A DNA stretch of 64,000 nucleotides, taken from NCBI GenBank assembly GCA_024637295.1, contig JAGXFL010000013.1, positions 62,001 to 126,000 of the forward strand. The letters are read 5' to 3'. Below, one piece after another: positions 55,513 to 64,000 of this stretch (its first letter is position 1; each line of letters starts with the position of its first letter). Made by a program: the position numbers and the translations under genes. This stretch comes from Sulfuricurvum sp. Its GTDB lineage: Bacteria; Campylobacterota; Campylobacteria; Campylobacterales; Sulfurimonadaceae. Under the pieces are notes generated by a model. It worked only from the letters and a program-made list of their open reading frames with translations, did no database searches and had not been told where the DNA came from.

Positions 55513-56049
55513 TTAATACAGTCCAAATTTACCGTCATTGCGTTTGTACATAACACGCATTTTCCCCTCATTGTCCATAAAGACTTCAAACACTTTGGTA
55601 CTTTCTTTGAGTTTCTCGATAATTTCTCCAACCTCTTGAGGTTTATAGAGGATGAGTTCTGTTGGTACGATCTCATCTTCCATCCCCTCGCTCATGGCAT
55701 GCAGGTCTACAGGAATTGCAGCGGCAGCTTTGGCCTCATTGATCCCGACATGGCGATGGTCGCTTTCTCTGTCATGTAGGCGGCGAAGTGCTTTTTGAGC
55801 ACGATCGATGGCGATGTCTACTGCGGCATACAAATCATCATTGCGTTGTGTGATAACGATGGTGTTTTTACCGGCTATATTAATGGTAAATTCGACACTG
55901 ACCCCTTTTTTGCGTTCGTTCATTGAGGTCACAGCATTGACACTGATGAGATCGAGATGATATTTTTCGAGTGAATCTATTGAATGGAGGATATGTTCTT
56001 TATTGGCGTCACTAAGTTCAATATGGCGTCCGACGAGAGAGATGTTCAT
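55513..56049 (-). CDS. hpf: ribosome hibernation-promoting factor, long form
   Basis: Binds the decoding centre and pairs ribosomes in stationary phase. N-terminal HPF domain about 1-100 (ISLVGRHIELSDANKEHI; AVDIAIDRAQKALRRLHDRE), and a C-terminal dimerising domain about 120-178 (ELILYKPQEVGEIIEKLKES; EVFMDNEGKMRVMYKRNDG). The frame opens at 56058, but AAGGTGA fits the ATG at 56049, which gives the family start MNISLVGRH. Convergent with recG, eight bases apart. A TATAAT on this strand at 56090-56085 is the likely -10 box. Confidence 0.93.
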   Translation of the reverse strand: MNISLVGRHIELSDANKEHILHSIDSLEKYHLDLISVNAVTSMNERKKGVSVEFTINIAGKNTIVITQRNDDLYAAVDIAIDRAQKALRRLHDRESDHRHVGINEAKAAAAIPVDLHAMSEGMEDEIVPTELILYKPQEVGEIIEKLKESTKVFEVFMDNEGKMRVMYKRNDGKFGLY

Positions 56050-56084
56050 GGGTGTCACCTTGTGTGTAAAGTATAGGAATATTG

Positions 56085-56090
56085 ATTATA
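56085..56090 (-). promoter_or_regulatory. -10 box of hpf
   Basis: TATAAT on the minus strand, about 35 bases before the hpf ATG, with an AAGGTGA ribosome site between. Confidence 0.5.
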
Positions 56091-56235
56091 ACACACAAAT
56101 AACAAACGTCAAGATAGAGGTAAAAAAAAATGAGAAGTCATAAAAATAAATAGTAATCTTAATTTCTTTTTAATATTCTTAGGAATAAACTGATGCCAGT
56201 TGTGCTCTTTCTCATTAGCATCATGTGAGATGATT

Positions 56236-56352
56236 GGGATAGGGCTTGAAAATCTGGATTTTTTGGTCGATATAGTGTGATTCGTACTGTTTGTATTATA
56301 CGTATACGCTACCGAGCCCTAATTGTGCAGTGCCCTAAAAATCCCTAGGAGG
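56236..56352 (+). promoter_or_regulatory. structured 5' leader of the adhesin-prepilin operon
   Basis: Two mutually exclusive pairings are possible. AGGGCT (56241-56246) can pair with AGCCCT (56315-56320), closing a 68-base loop. Alternatively GGGAT-AGGGC (56236-56245) can pair with GCCCT-AAAA-ATCCC (56332-56345), which ends two bases before the AGGAGG ribosome site (56347-56352). Switching between them could open or mask translation of the 1655-residue protein. CGATAT at about 56268 resembles a sigma-28 -10 element. If transcription starts there, the 5' arm would be lost. The rest of the 298-base gap shows no gene. Confidence 0.35.
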
Positions 56353-56357
56353 ATGAA

Positions 56358-59300
56358 ATGAAATCTTTTAAACTGTTTTCACGGCTGATGGCTGTATTTG
56401 GGATACTGATAATGATGTCTGCATCTGCTTTTGCTGATACTGAAAATAATGACAACTGTTCACAAAAAGAACTGATTTCTGCAATGAATAATAAAACAGG
56501 TAGTTACAGTAATACTACGTCAGGGCAAGTTTCTGATGGAGATGACGATTATTATTATTTCACGGTAACACAAACAGGGCAGTTGTCAGTCTCATACACT
56601 TCAAATGCCAATTCAGACTTGTACATACAAATAGGTGGCACGTGTTTGACCTCTGCTACGCGATATGTAAACAATGCTAAAAGTTATACGGGAACATTGT
56701 CGGTGACAGCGGGTCAAACTGTTTTTGTGAGAATCGTCGATAATTCAGGCTCTAAATCTCCAAATTACACTTTAGCACTATCGTATGCTCCACCACCATC
56801 AGCGGATTTGGGGATTACTAAAACTGTGAGTAATGCAGCACCTAATCCCGGGGATACAGTTACGTTTACGCTGACAGGGATTAATAATGGTCCTACAGCA
56901 TCGCAAATAACGATGACAGATACGCTTCCCGCAGGATACACACTGGGGACAGTTACTGAATCTATCAGCAATTTTAGCTGTAGTAACGTAGGTCTTGCGG
57001 TTACCTGTAGTGGAACGCACAGTTTTAATGCCGGAGATACAGCGGTTGTAACGATAGCTGCAACGGTGCCTGCGGGAAGCAATACCAATACGGCATCGAT
57101 TACCTCTAATAACGGTGTTACCGATAATGTTGCCGGGAATAATTCATCGTCAGTCACGGTGAGTACGGTAGCAGCAGCCCCTATCATTACGGCAGGACAG
57201 ACTTTTAACGCTCCGGTTAATTTTGACCTTGGACTTATTGTCGGCACGGTAGCGACAACTGGGGGAATACCGACAGGATTTACGATCTTGAGCGGGAACA
57301 GTTCAGGATATTTTACGATTGACAGCAGCGGACATATCATTGTCCCAAGTCAAACAACCATAGGAGCAAGTGGAACGGTTTATACCCTTGGTATCAGGGC
57401 TACGAATGCTACGGGAAGTGATGACAAGAACGTTACGATAAATGTGACAGATACTCCTGTAGTGGCAGCCAACTACCGAGATTTTACCCTTCGTAAACAG
57501 ATGTATCTAAAAGGAAATATGAAGACAATCGGAAATACGGTTCTGGTGGCTCCTACTGGCACGCCTAATTGTTCTACCTATACTAATGGCGCTTATCTTA
57601 CAAACTCAACAGCAGCCAATGGGGATACGACCTTATGCGGATACAGTGTCGATGGGACACAGTTGAACAGCACGACCTCCGAGCTTGCACTTCCTGCAGG
57701 GGCTAAGGTAGTATGGGCAGGATTGTATTGGCAAGGGATGATGAAAACGGCTATTGACACCAATATGATCGTTAAAATACGAAAAGATAATGGTTCATAC
57801 GTTGATATTGCACCCAATTATCTCAATTATGCTGATAGCGGATACAACTACGATAGCTCAAATGGGATCAGTTACTCTGCTGTGACCAATATTACCTATT
57901 TATTTGGTCAAGATAAATGGAATGAGGGTAATTATACAGTAGCGGGTATTCCGGTAATTGAAGATGGAAAGGGAAGTGGGCTAGGAACGTATGGTGCATG
58001 GAGTCTAGTCGCTATCTATGAAGATTCTGTGGATGTATTTCGCAGTTTTTCAGTCTTTGACGGATGGAAAAAGGTGACCAGTTCTGCGGATGCGATTATC
58101 CCAATCAGCGGGTTTTATACACCAAACCGTGCATTAAGTTCCAGTGCTGCAAAAGTGTCTGTTTTCGCAGCAGAAGGGGATCTGCCTTATACAGGAGATC
58201 AGTTAATCACTAAAAACTACAATACAAATACCAATGTAGCGTTGCAAACGCTTACAAGTAACAGTTTCAATTCTCAAATTACGGGGGGTGGAGTACGTAC
58301 TCCAAATGCGACCAATAACTTTGGGATCGATATTCAATCGTTTGATATAGGAACTTTGTTAAAACCGAAGCAAACCGATATGACGTTTACGTTTACCTCT
58401 AGTTTAGATGTCTATTGGCCATCAATGATTGCCCTATCTACGGAGCTGGTTGCACCACAATTGTGTTATGACTATTCGTTTAAACAAGACGGCCATTATC
58501 TTAAGGCAGATAACAACGGAACACAGCTTCCAATGATGAGTGGAATCATCAGTGATTCTACAATTGACACTTCAATCTATGTACGTAGTAATGAAGCGGA
58601 TATTTTAGCTCAAGGGATCTCTTTTTACAGTGATGTCAACGATTCCGTCTTCCAGTTTATTCCCGGTACGGTTGAGACATCTAATATTAATGGTTCAAGC
58701 CTGATCCCACGTACCAATACAACAGGTGCCTGTTCGTATGATGATAATGTTACGACTCCTATAGGGTGTAGTAATGGTTCCGATATACGTATTGGAATTG
58801 GTAGAGATGCTACCGGATATTCTCGCTATGGAAACGGTTCGTTGTCAAACAGTGAATACGTGTATGCAAAATTCAGTATGGCACCTATCGGGGTTGCAGG
58901 ATTGGCAGATGTCAATCAGTCACTAGGTTTTCATCTCAATTATTATATTGTTCCAAAAACAGGGGCTAATCCTATTCCGTATAATTATGAGTTTGGAACG
59001 GATATTCCACTATGTCCTCCATCATCAGGCTATGAACCTGCATGGGGGACATTTAATGTCGCAGAGCATGGAGCAACCCTTCTTGGAAGTGGATTGCCGA
59101 TCAATAATCTTCGCACTAAGGTATCGCGCAACCCATTTGCAGTGGATGTGGTAGGCTATGGTAAAGATGGCTCCGGTAAATATACGATCAAACCGACTGC
59201 TAATATCAATACAACTTTATTGGTCGAAATTATTGATAGCGGTCCGTATCATGATGCTAATGCAACGTGTGCGAATCCATCTGCAGCGCTTTCTCAGCCT

Positions 59301-61325
59301 ATATATGTACCGGTAAGCCTATCTAATAGTGTAGCGACAGCATCGGTTCCAGTTCAAAGCACCGTATTTCATAATTTTGCGGTTCAAAACGGAGCATTTC
59401 GTATCTGGTATTTTGATGATGCTAACGGGTCATTGATCCAAAACTGGACGGCGACGACGTCTGATCCTTCCACGCGATTGAATCTGACAAGCATTAACGG
59501 TCTGTATAAAAGCGGGACACATACGGTATGTGCAACGCAATGTGCCACTTCGACATCTGTTGCTTGTTTTGACTGTATTAAAGCCAATTACGCAAAACCA
59601 TTGTGTTCACGAGATAATTTTGCCGTACGTCCGGAATCGTATGATGTACGGCTGTTTGATATAGAGCAAAATAGTACGGCAGTTGTCAAAGATGCAACTA
59701 AAATTGCTTTGTCGGAACAATATCATTACACTCCTGCATATGCAACGTCAACGAGCCGTATAAATCTTGCAGCGGGGTATAACTATCGTTATGATATTAA
59801 TGCAACAGGTCATGATACTGATTTATCGGGTGTACCTAGTTATACTCGTTACTTTAATGGAGCAACCAATCCGTATAATGCAACGATGATTTGGGAACCG
59901 ATGTCTGCTAAAACCGGATGTAATGATACGAGTGGGTTGCCGTTGACTTTTTACATGGCACATGGTCAAGTTAGTAAATTGGAGCAAAATCAATCGCAAG
60001 TGGGTGAATATCGATTGAATATCATAGATCCAACATGGACTGAAGTGGATTGGGATAGTACTTTAACGGCTCATCACCTTGCAACCAATGGATTTGATGC
60101 CGATCCTCTCGATTGTATCACCACGACGACATCAACGGTTTTGTCTGGCGGTAAAGTAGGATGTACGATCAGTACCAGTGAAGATTCTGTTACTCCTCAT
60201 ATTAATGGGTCGCAGATGTATAAAGATCACTTAGTGACGCTTAAACCGGCTAAATTTGACCTCTCTACAATCATTTACAGTATTGGGATGAATGCGACAC
60301 CGATCATAACCGGTGGAGCAGGATTTGTATACGATTCGAATCTTAGTATTACGAACGATATGCCAATGGCGGTTCGCTCTGCGGGGAGCATCAAAGCATT
60401 GGGATATGATAATGCAACTTTGAGTAATTTTGTGACGCAGTGTTATGCTGCTGATATCAATGTGTCTATTTCGCATAATGCGCCTGATGCTAACGCTACA
60501 TTTAGTTTTATAGGGCGCATTGACAGTAATGCGACCTATGATGCAACTGCTTTACCTGCACAGACGATAGGTGCAACTCAATTTGCAAAAGCAGACAATG
60601 GTGTAACTAATCCGACCATTAGACTAAATGTCAATCGGGATGTGAGAGTGCCTCAGTTACCGATTAATGTCCATTATAATGATCTGAATGTATCGTGTTC
60701 TAATCTGGCAGATTGCAATGTAAGTGCGATGTCGTTGAGTACACCGAATACAGCAACAGGAACTGATGTGATGGATTTTAATGTGAGCCATGTTTATGGA
60801 CGAGTGATCCCAAGCAATGTTCGTGTTATGGGGCTTATTGCATTTGAAACACTTGCTCGTTATGAGGCTTATATGACGCCAACACTATTAGGAACTGGGT
60901 TAATCGCTGATCCAGTAGATGCGACATGGTTTGTTAATACCCTCCATACCGAGGCAGAGTATGGAGATGCAACGGTAGGTTATGTGGATCCAACTGCTGG
61001 ATCGTCGCTTCCAACTGGAACATCATCGTATGCTGCAGGGATAGAAACGTACCGCTTTAATCCTTATACTACTCGTCAAGGATACAAAGGGCATATCAAT
61101 ACTGAGGGATGGTTGTGGTATAACACAAATGCATTAGCGTATATCGATCCCTCAGCAGGAGCTTTGAGCTGTTTGACCCATCCGTGTTTTGATATCACTT
61201 TTGGGCGATTGATCGGTAACACCGGCAGTGCAAAAACAGAATCTGAAGCGCATAAGGCAAACAAGAAGACATCAACAGGCACAGGGTGGAGCACTACGAG
61301 TGAATACGCTCCTGCAATTCGATGA
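56358..61325 (+). CDS. giant exported MshQ/DUF11-type surface protein, putative pilus-associated adhesin
   Basis: A 1655-residue exported protein with a signal peptide (cleavage after ASAFA, residue 26). Order of parts: a PPC-like beta domain (about 27-143), a DUF11 domain (about 146-270, ADLGITKTVSNAAPNPGDTV), a cadherin-like stretch (about 275-367), a large region starting NYRDFTLRKQMYLKG (about 372-700), a Cys-rich segment near 1050-1085, and a C-terminal part beginning NFAVRPESYDV (about 1088), which reads like the DUF6701 region of MshQ-type pilus proteins. No sortase or autotransporter anchor. The stop overlaps a prepilin gene, so it is probably carried or exported by a pilus-like machine. 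Function as an adhesin is inferred. Confidence 0.75.
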   Translation: MKSFKLFSRLMAVFGILIMMSASAFADTENNDNCSQKELISAMNNKTGSYSNTTSGQVSDGDDDYYYFTVTQTGQLSVSYTSNANSDLYIQIGGTCLTSATRYVNNAKSYTGTLSVTAGQTVFVRIVDNSGSKSPNYTLALSYAPPPSADLGITKTVSNAAPNPGDTVTFTLTGINNGPTASQITMTDTLPAGYTLGTVTESISNFSCSNVGLAVTCSGTHSFNAGDTAVVTIAATVPAGSNTNTASITSNNGVTDNVAGNNSSSVTVSTVAAAPIITAGQTFNAPVNFDLGLIVGTVATTGGIPTGFTILSGNSSGYFTIDSSGHIIVPSQTTIGASGTVYTLGIRATNATGSDDKNVTINVTDTPVVAANYRDFTLRKQMYLKGNMKTIGNTVLVAPTGTPNCSTYTNGAYLTNSTAANGDTTLCGYSVDGTQLNSTTSELALPAGAKVVWAGLYWQGMMKTAIDTNMIVKIRKDNGSYVDIAPNYLNYADSGYNYDSSNGISYSAVTNITYLFGQDKWNEGNYTVAGIPVIEDGKGSGLGTYGAWSLVAIYEDSVDVFRSFSVFDGWKKVTSSADAIIPISGFYTPNRALSSSAAKVSVFAAEGDLPYTGDQLITKNYNTNTNVALQTLTSNSFNSQITGGGVRTPNATNNFGIDIQSFDIGTLLKPKQTDMTFTFTSSLDVYWPSMIALSTELVAPQLCYDYSFKQDGHYLKADNNGTQLPMMSGIISDSTIDTSIYVRSNEADILAQGISFYSDVNDSVFQFIPGTVETSNINGSSLIPRTNTTGACSYDDNVTTPIGCSNGSDIRIGIGRDATGYSRYGNGSLSNSEYVYAKFSMAPIGVAGLADVNQSLGFHLNYYIVPKTGANPIPYNYEFGTDIPLCPPSSGYEPAWGTFNVAEHGATLLGSGLPINNLRTKVSRNPFAVDVVGYGKDGSGKYTIKPTANINTTLLVEIIDSGPYHDANATCANPSAALSQPIYVPVSLSNSVATASVPVQSTVFHNFAVQNGAFRIWYFDDANGSLIQNWTATTSDPSTRLNLTSINGLYKSGTHTVCATQCATSTSVACFDCIKANYAKPLCSRDNFAVRPESYDVRLFDIEQNSTAVVKDATKIALSEQYHYTPAYATSTSRINLAAGYNYRYDINATGHDTDLSGVPSYTRYFNGATNPYNATMIWEPMSAKTGCNDTSGLPLTFYMAHGQVSKLEQNQSQVGEYRLNIIDPTWTEVDWDSTLTAHHLATNGFDADPLDCITTTTSTVLSGGKVGCTISTSEDSVTPHINGSQMYKDHLVTLKPAKFDLSTIIYSIGMNATPIITGGAGFVYDSNLSITNDMPMAVRSAGSIKALGYDNATLSNFVTQCYAADINVSISHNAPDANATFSFIGRIDSNATYDATALPAQTIGATQFAKADNGVTNPTIRLNVNRDVRVPQLPINVHYNDLNVSCSNLADCNVSAMSLSTPNTATGTDVMDFNVSHVYGRVIPSNVRVMGLIAFETLARYEAYMTPTLLGTGLIADPVDATWFVNTLHTEAEYGDATVGYVDPTAGSSLPTGTSSYAAGIETYRFNPYTTRQGYKGHINTEGWLWYNTNALAYIDPSAGALSCLTHPCFDITFGRLIGNTGSAKTESEAHKANKKTSTGTGWSTTSEYAPAIR

Positions 61326-62056
61326 GTAAAGGAATGAAATTGCGTCCGGCGATGGCTATGATCGAGCTTATTTTTGCCATTGTCATTATTGCTATTACGG
61401 TCATCACTATTCCGGTCATGGTTAATATAGCAGGTGAATTAAGTAAGCGAATGATGATCGATGATGATGTCATGACACGCTTGAGCAGTCAAATGATTGA
61501 TAAATTTCAGGCACGCTGGGGTGGAGAATATACAGGTGTTGATGAAAACGACTCGACACCGATTTATATTTCAGATATCAATACTACAGCTGACTTGAGA
61601 TGTTCACGCTCTATGCCTACTTTGCCAGTAACATGGTATCGTATAAATCCTGATTCGACCGCTGAATGCAATGTAACGCAAGTACCAAAAGCGATACCAG
61701 CGGCATCTACCGTAGATGGTGGAACTGCCAATGGAAATGTTGCAGGCGGTCTTGAGATGCTTAATGCGGGTACGGAGACACTCAACGTTATTACCTCTAC
61801 AGGTCAGTCCGTTGATATCAATGCAACCTATAATGTCCGCTATGTTGACTCAACGGTTGCACTAGCTGGTAATACCGCTACGGCAGTCTGGAGACTAGGT
61901 TCGTCCGGTACTATTACGGCGGATAACGGCGGTTCTTTAGGTACAGCAGCAGCGAATAGAACCCATTTAAAGCGCGTTGTGGTTCGTTTTTGGAATTCGG
62001 CATTGAATGTTGATACGACATTGAGCTTTTTTAAATCGAACAAAGGGAGCAATTGA
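61322..62056 (+). CDS. prepilin-like protein 1 (type IV/pseudopilin)
   Basis: A 244-residue protein with a type IV prepilin N-terminus: a basic leader (MSKGMKLRPA), then MAMIELIFAIVIIAITVITI, with Glu at position +5 after the predicted cut. The residue before the cut is Ala instead of the usual Gly. The C-terminal 200 residues form a variable beta-rich domain with two Cys. It overlaps the giant protein by ATGA with no separate ribosome site, so translation is coupled. It resembles a minor pilin or large pseudopilin rather than a major subunit. Confidence 0.78.
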   Translation: MSKGMKLRPAMAMIELIFAIVIIAITVITIPVMVNIAGELSKRMMIDDDVMTRLSSQMIDKFQARWGGEYTGVDENDSTPIYISDINTTADLRCSRSMPTLPVTWYRINPDSTAECNVTQVPKAIPAASTVDGGTANGNVAGGLEMLNAGTETLNVITSTGQSVDINATYNVRYVDSTVALAGNTATAVWRLGSSGTITADNGGSLGTAAANRTHLKRVVVRFWNSALNVDTTLSFFKSNKGSN

Positions 62057-63012
62057 TGAGACCATTACGACGCGCCTTTACGATGATCGAGCTGTTGTTT
62101 GTTATTGTCATTCTTGGGATTGTCGGCGGGATTGCACTTGAAACCATACGACAGTATTATGAGGGGATCTTTCGTACCAAAACCTATACGCAGCGTATCA
62201 GCGAAGCGGATCATATATTAGATCAACTCACTAAATATTTTGAAAATGCTATTGATATGTCCATTGTCAATATGGATATGGATGCTGCGGACAATGCGCT
62301 TGCCGGGGCATGTGCAGGTGAATTGGCTGCTGAAGCCGAGAATGTGGCCCATGATTATACGACGGTATTTGTTGGAGTTGACACCGATAGTTTGCGTACA
62401 ACCGGAAGACCTGGGTGGAGTGAAACGGTACGTCCTAATCCATTTTTGGGCACATCACTCATATCCAATGATGCTAATTTTACAGCTGCTAATGATGTTA
62501 TAACCGCTTTGTACCCAGCATCCGATCTTCAAAATTCAGCAATATACAATGTAGACGCATCCTATACAGATACATGCACCCATTATTACGCGAACAATGG
62601 AAATGCATACTACACGATTCCGGTGGGAGGTGTTAACTATGGAACTAATACATTGACTCTTACGGATAATTTTGTTTCGCATGGATTTGCCTACACATCA
62701 GGGCCAAGTGCTGATAAAAAATATCTTCTTCGTACCGGGTACGCATTTAGAGTCCTAAATACAGGTGAGTTTGTGATGTTTTCGAACTTTCGGCCATGGC
62801 AAGGGCAAGCTTACAGTGGGGGTAAAAGAAGTACTTTGGGGGAAAATGTTGCCAGCTTTTATGCCGATTATAATAACACAAATTATTTTAATAGCAGAGG
62901 AACACTTTGGCGTTTAAAAGTATGTATGCGAGGGCTCGATTCCAATCTAAGCAGCAGCGATGCGGCAGCACAAGAGATCTGTCGTGAAAGGAAAGTGCAT
63001 GTACGTTACTAA
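62056..63012 (+). CDS. prepilin-like protein 2 (type IV/pseudopilin)
   Basis: About 318 residues with leader MRPLRRA and helix FTMIELLFVIVILGIVGGIA, Glu at +5, and again Ala before the cut. A TTG at 62053 is in frame, but AAGGGAG fits the ATG at 62056, which overlaps the previous stop (TGATG). At over 300 residues it is large for a pilin, like GspK- or PilW-type minor subunits that sit at the pilus tip. The C-terminus is Cys-containing (CMRGLDSNLSSSDAAAQEIC). Confidence 0.78.
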   Translation: MRPLRRAFTMIELLFVIVILGIVGGIALETIRQYYEGIFRTKTYTQRISEADHILDQLTKYFENAIDMSIVNMDMDAADNALAGACAGELAAEAENVAHDYTTVFVGVDTDSLRTTGRPGWSETVRPNPFLGTSLISNDANFTAANDVITALYPASDLQNSAIYNVDASYTDTCTHYYANNGNAYYTIPVGGVNYGTNTLTLTDNFVSHGFAYTSGPSADKKYLLRTGYAFRVLNTGEFVMFSNFRPWQGQAYSGGKRSTLGENVASFYADYNNTNYFNSRGTLWRLKVCMRGLDSNLSSSDAAAQEICRERKVHVRY

Positions 63013-63457
63013 GCGAAAAGGTTTCGCGATGATATTGGCTATATTTATTATCGTACTTGTGGCATTAGGCGGAGTATTGTTGTTAGGAAATGCATCTCTT
63101 GGAACAAAAACAGCCGGTGACAATTACTTTCGGGCCCAAGCAGAACTTCTAGTCGATAGTGCTACGGAGTTTGCCGTTATGCGGGCACAGGATTTTAATA
63201 CAACAGGTGCGAATTGTCTCAACAATGTGAATATAACGGTGCAAGATGCTTCTGGAGCAGCTGCGTACGATGTCAATGTGACGATTCAATACTCGTTTAA
63301 AGCTGCTGCACCTGTTAACAATCAATGCAACACATTGGCTACGTTAACGGGTAATCCAACCATGATGCTCATTGATACGACAGTAACAACCAATGCAGCT
63401 GCAAACTTCTCAACGGAACCGATACGTGTACATAAGAGATCTTGGCAGAAGCTATAA
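62999..63457 (+). CDS. prepilin-like protein 3 (PilX-like)
   Basis: A 152-residue protein with leader MYVTKRKG and helix FAMILAIFIIVLVALGGVLL. The cut would follow Gly, but position +5 is Leu, not Glu, as in PilX/GspK-type tip proteins. The frame opens at 62960; GAAAGGAAA fits ATG 62999 and gives a normal leader. It overlaps the end of prepilin 2 by 14 bases. Two Cys in the small C-terminal domain. It is the last gene of the adhesin-prepilin operon. Confidence 0.75.
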   Translation: MYVTKRKGFAMILAIFIIVLVALGGVLLLGNASLGTKTAGDNYFRAQAELLVDSATEFAVMRAQDFNTTGANCLNNVNITVQDASGAAAYDVNVTIQYSFKAAAPVNNQCNTLATLTGNPTMMLIDTTVTTNAAANFSTEPIRVHKRSWQKL

Positions 63458-63471
63458 ATAATAAAGATGAT

Positions 63472-63492
63472 TCTACGGAGTATTTCCGTAGA
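63472..63492. terminator. hairpin between prepilin operon and response regulator gene
   Basis: TCTACGGA pairs with TCCGTAGA around GTATT. It lies between convergent genes. A T-rich stretch follows on the minus strand side but no strong T-run on the plus side, so it may end the response regulator transcript better than the pilin one. Confidence 0.45.
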
Positions 63493-63502
63493 TAAAGAAG
63501 CG

Positions 63503-63880
63503 TTAAATAGTAAGCTGAGAAATTTTAGCGATAACGTCTTTTTCACGAACCGGTTTCATCAAAAAACCGTTTGCTCCACATTCCAGTGCTTCAGTTTTTT
63601 TGGTCTCATCGGTTGTTAGGATGATGACCGGAAGCTGACGCAGTGATTCGTCGGATCTGACAGCTTTGAGCATCTCAATACCCCCCATTACCGGCATAAT
63701 GATGTCCAGTAAGATGATGTCGATGTCGTCTTGAGATTTCAAAATACCAATCGCGTCTGCACCATTTTTAGCTTCTACTACCTGGTACACATTAGGAGAT
63801 TTCATCAGTATTGTTTTGAGTAGTTTTAGATTGATGAAATCATCATCAACTGCGAGTACTTTTAGTTTGTTATCAACCAT
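63503..63880 (-). CDS. CheY-like single-domain response regulator
   Basis: A 125-residue stand-alone receiver domain. VLAVDDDFINLKLLK holds the acidic pocket, ILLDIIMPVMGG (near residue 56) the phosphorylation Asp, ILTTDET the switch Thr, and FLMKPVREKD the conserved Lys. There is no output domain, so it acts by protein contact, as CheY does. It converges on the prepilin operon and follows another gene on the same strand. A partner kinase may be just outside the window. Confidence 0.9.
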   Translation of the reverse strand: MVDNKLKVLAVDDDFINLKLLKTILMKSPNVYQVVEAKNGADAIGILKSQDDIDIILLDIIMPVMGGIEMLKAVRSDESLRQLPVIILTTDETKKTEALECGANGFLMKPVREKDVIAKISQLTI

Positions 63881-63894
63881 ATAATATTCCTAAT

Positions 63895-64000
63895 CTAGAT
63901 AAATTTTTCAAATACGAGACGTAATAGATCTTTATTGACGATATTTTTGATCATCTCATGGACGTACATGGCGTCATTTTCGTCTTCTTTTGCATTTGGA
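63895..64000 (-). CDS. 3' end of a gene of unknown function (5' part outside window)
   Basis: On the minus strand an open frame enters at base 63999 and ends at a TAG at 63897-63895, giving about 34 residues (ending MIKNIVNKDLLRLVFEKFI). It lies 14 bases upstream of the response regulator gene on the same strand, so an operon is likely. Too little is visible to name it. Confidence 0.5.
   Translation of the reverse strand, partial: PNAKEDENDAMYVHEMIKNIVNKDLLRLVFEKFI

Noticed and set aside
56765-57340. 191-codon open frame on the minus strand inside the giant protein gene
   Set aside because: It is a mirror of the Thr/Val/Gly-rich DUF11 coding sequence, with no promoter or ribosome site. Similar antisense frames at 9677-10225, 26905-27423 and 49001-49591 were dropped for the same reason.

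Overview
The window looks like chromosomal DNA of a free-living, sulfur-oxidizing type of Campylobacterota, close to Sulfuricurvum or Sulfurimonas (inference from gene content). Pointers are an HP0268-type small protein directly before miaB, the fliW-proC and bamD-lon neighbourhoods, futalosine-pathway menaquinone genes (mqnP, mqnC), an NrtA/NirA/NarB nitrate assimilation set, very tight gene packing and promoters with a clear -10 box but no good -35 box. No insertion sequence, prophage, CRISPR array or rRNA operon was seen. One tRNA gene is present.

Layout. 1-7943: the end of the complex I operon (nuoM partial, nuoN), a secreted TPR protein, miaA on the opposite strand, then mqnP with two uncharacterised genes. 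7985-8061: tRNA-Arg(GCG). 8124-19289: a nitrate assimilation regulon with a NarK-type transporter, an NrtABD-like ABC importer with a porin, siroheme synthesis (CysG N-terminal type enzyme and CobA), nitrite reductase NirA and nitrate reductase NarB/NasA. 19371-22233: a lipoprotein binding protein and a membrane GGDEF-EAL protein that look like a sensing pair. 22287-33544: housekeeping genes (fhs, a YdcF/ElyC-like gene, rsfS, nadD, gap-pgk-tpiA-fabI, nusA) with a small exported protein, a second porin and an orphan OppB-type permease. 33712-39934: HP0268-like gene, miaB, an acyltransferase-like gene, a Xer recombinase, a PilM/PilN/PilO-like trio, proC and fliW. 40097-56049: bamD, lon, tilS, rimO, msrPQ, two flavoproteins, kdsA-ribH-nusB-mqnC-M16 peptidase-recG, and hpf. 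56358-63457: a 1655-residue exported MshQ/DUF11-type protein followed by three prepilin-like genes. The end holds a CheY-like regulator and the 3' end of another gene.

How the parts work together. Nitrate would cross the outer membrane through the porin, be imported by the ABC system and/or NarK, and be reduced to nitrite by NarB and to ammonium by siroheme-dependent NirA; CysG-N and CobA supply the siroheme. Three promoters of this set share one rigid architecture: a 17-bp palindrome TGATTAA-N3-TTAATCA, a -10 box starting exactly 40 nt after the palindrome centre, and a second dyad centred 58.5 nt after it. No transcription factor that could read it is encoded nearby. This shared module, the binding-protein/GGDEF-EAL pair and the adhesin-prepilin operon with its structured leader are the main leads.
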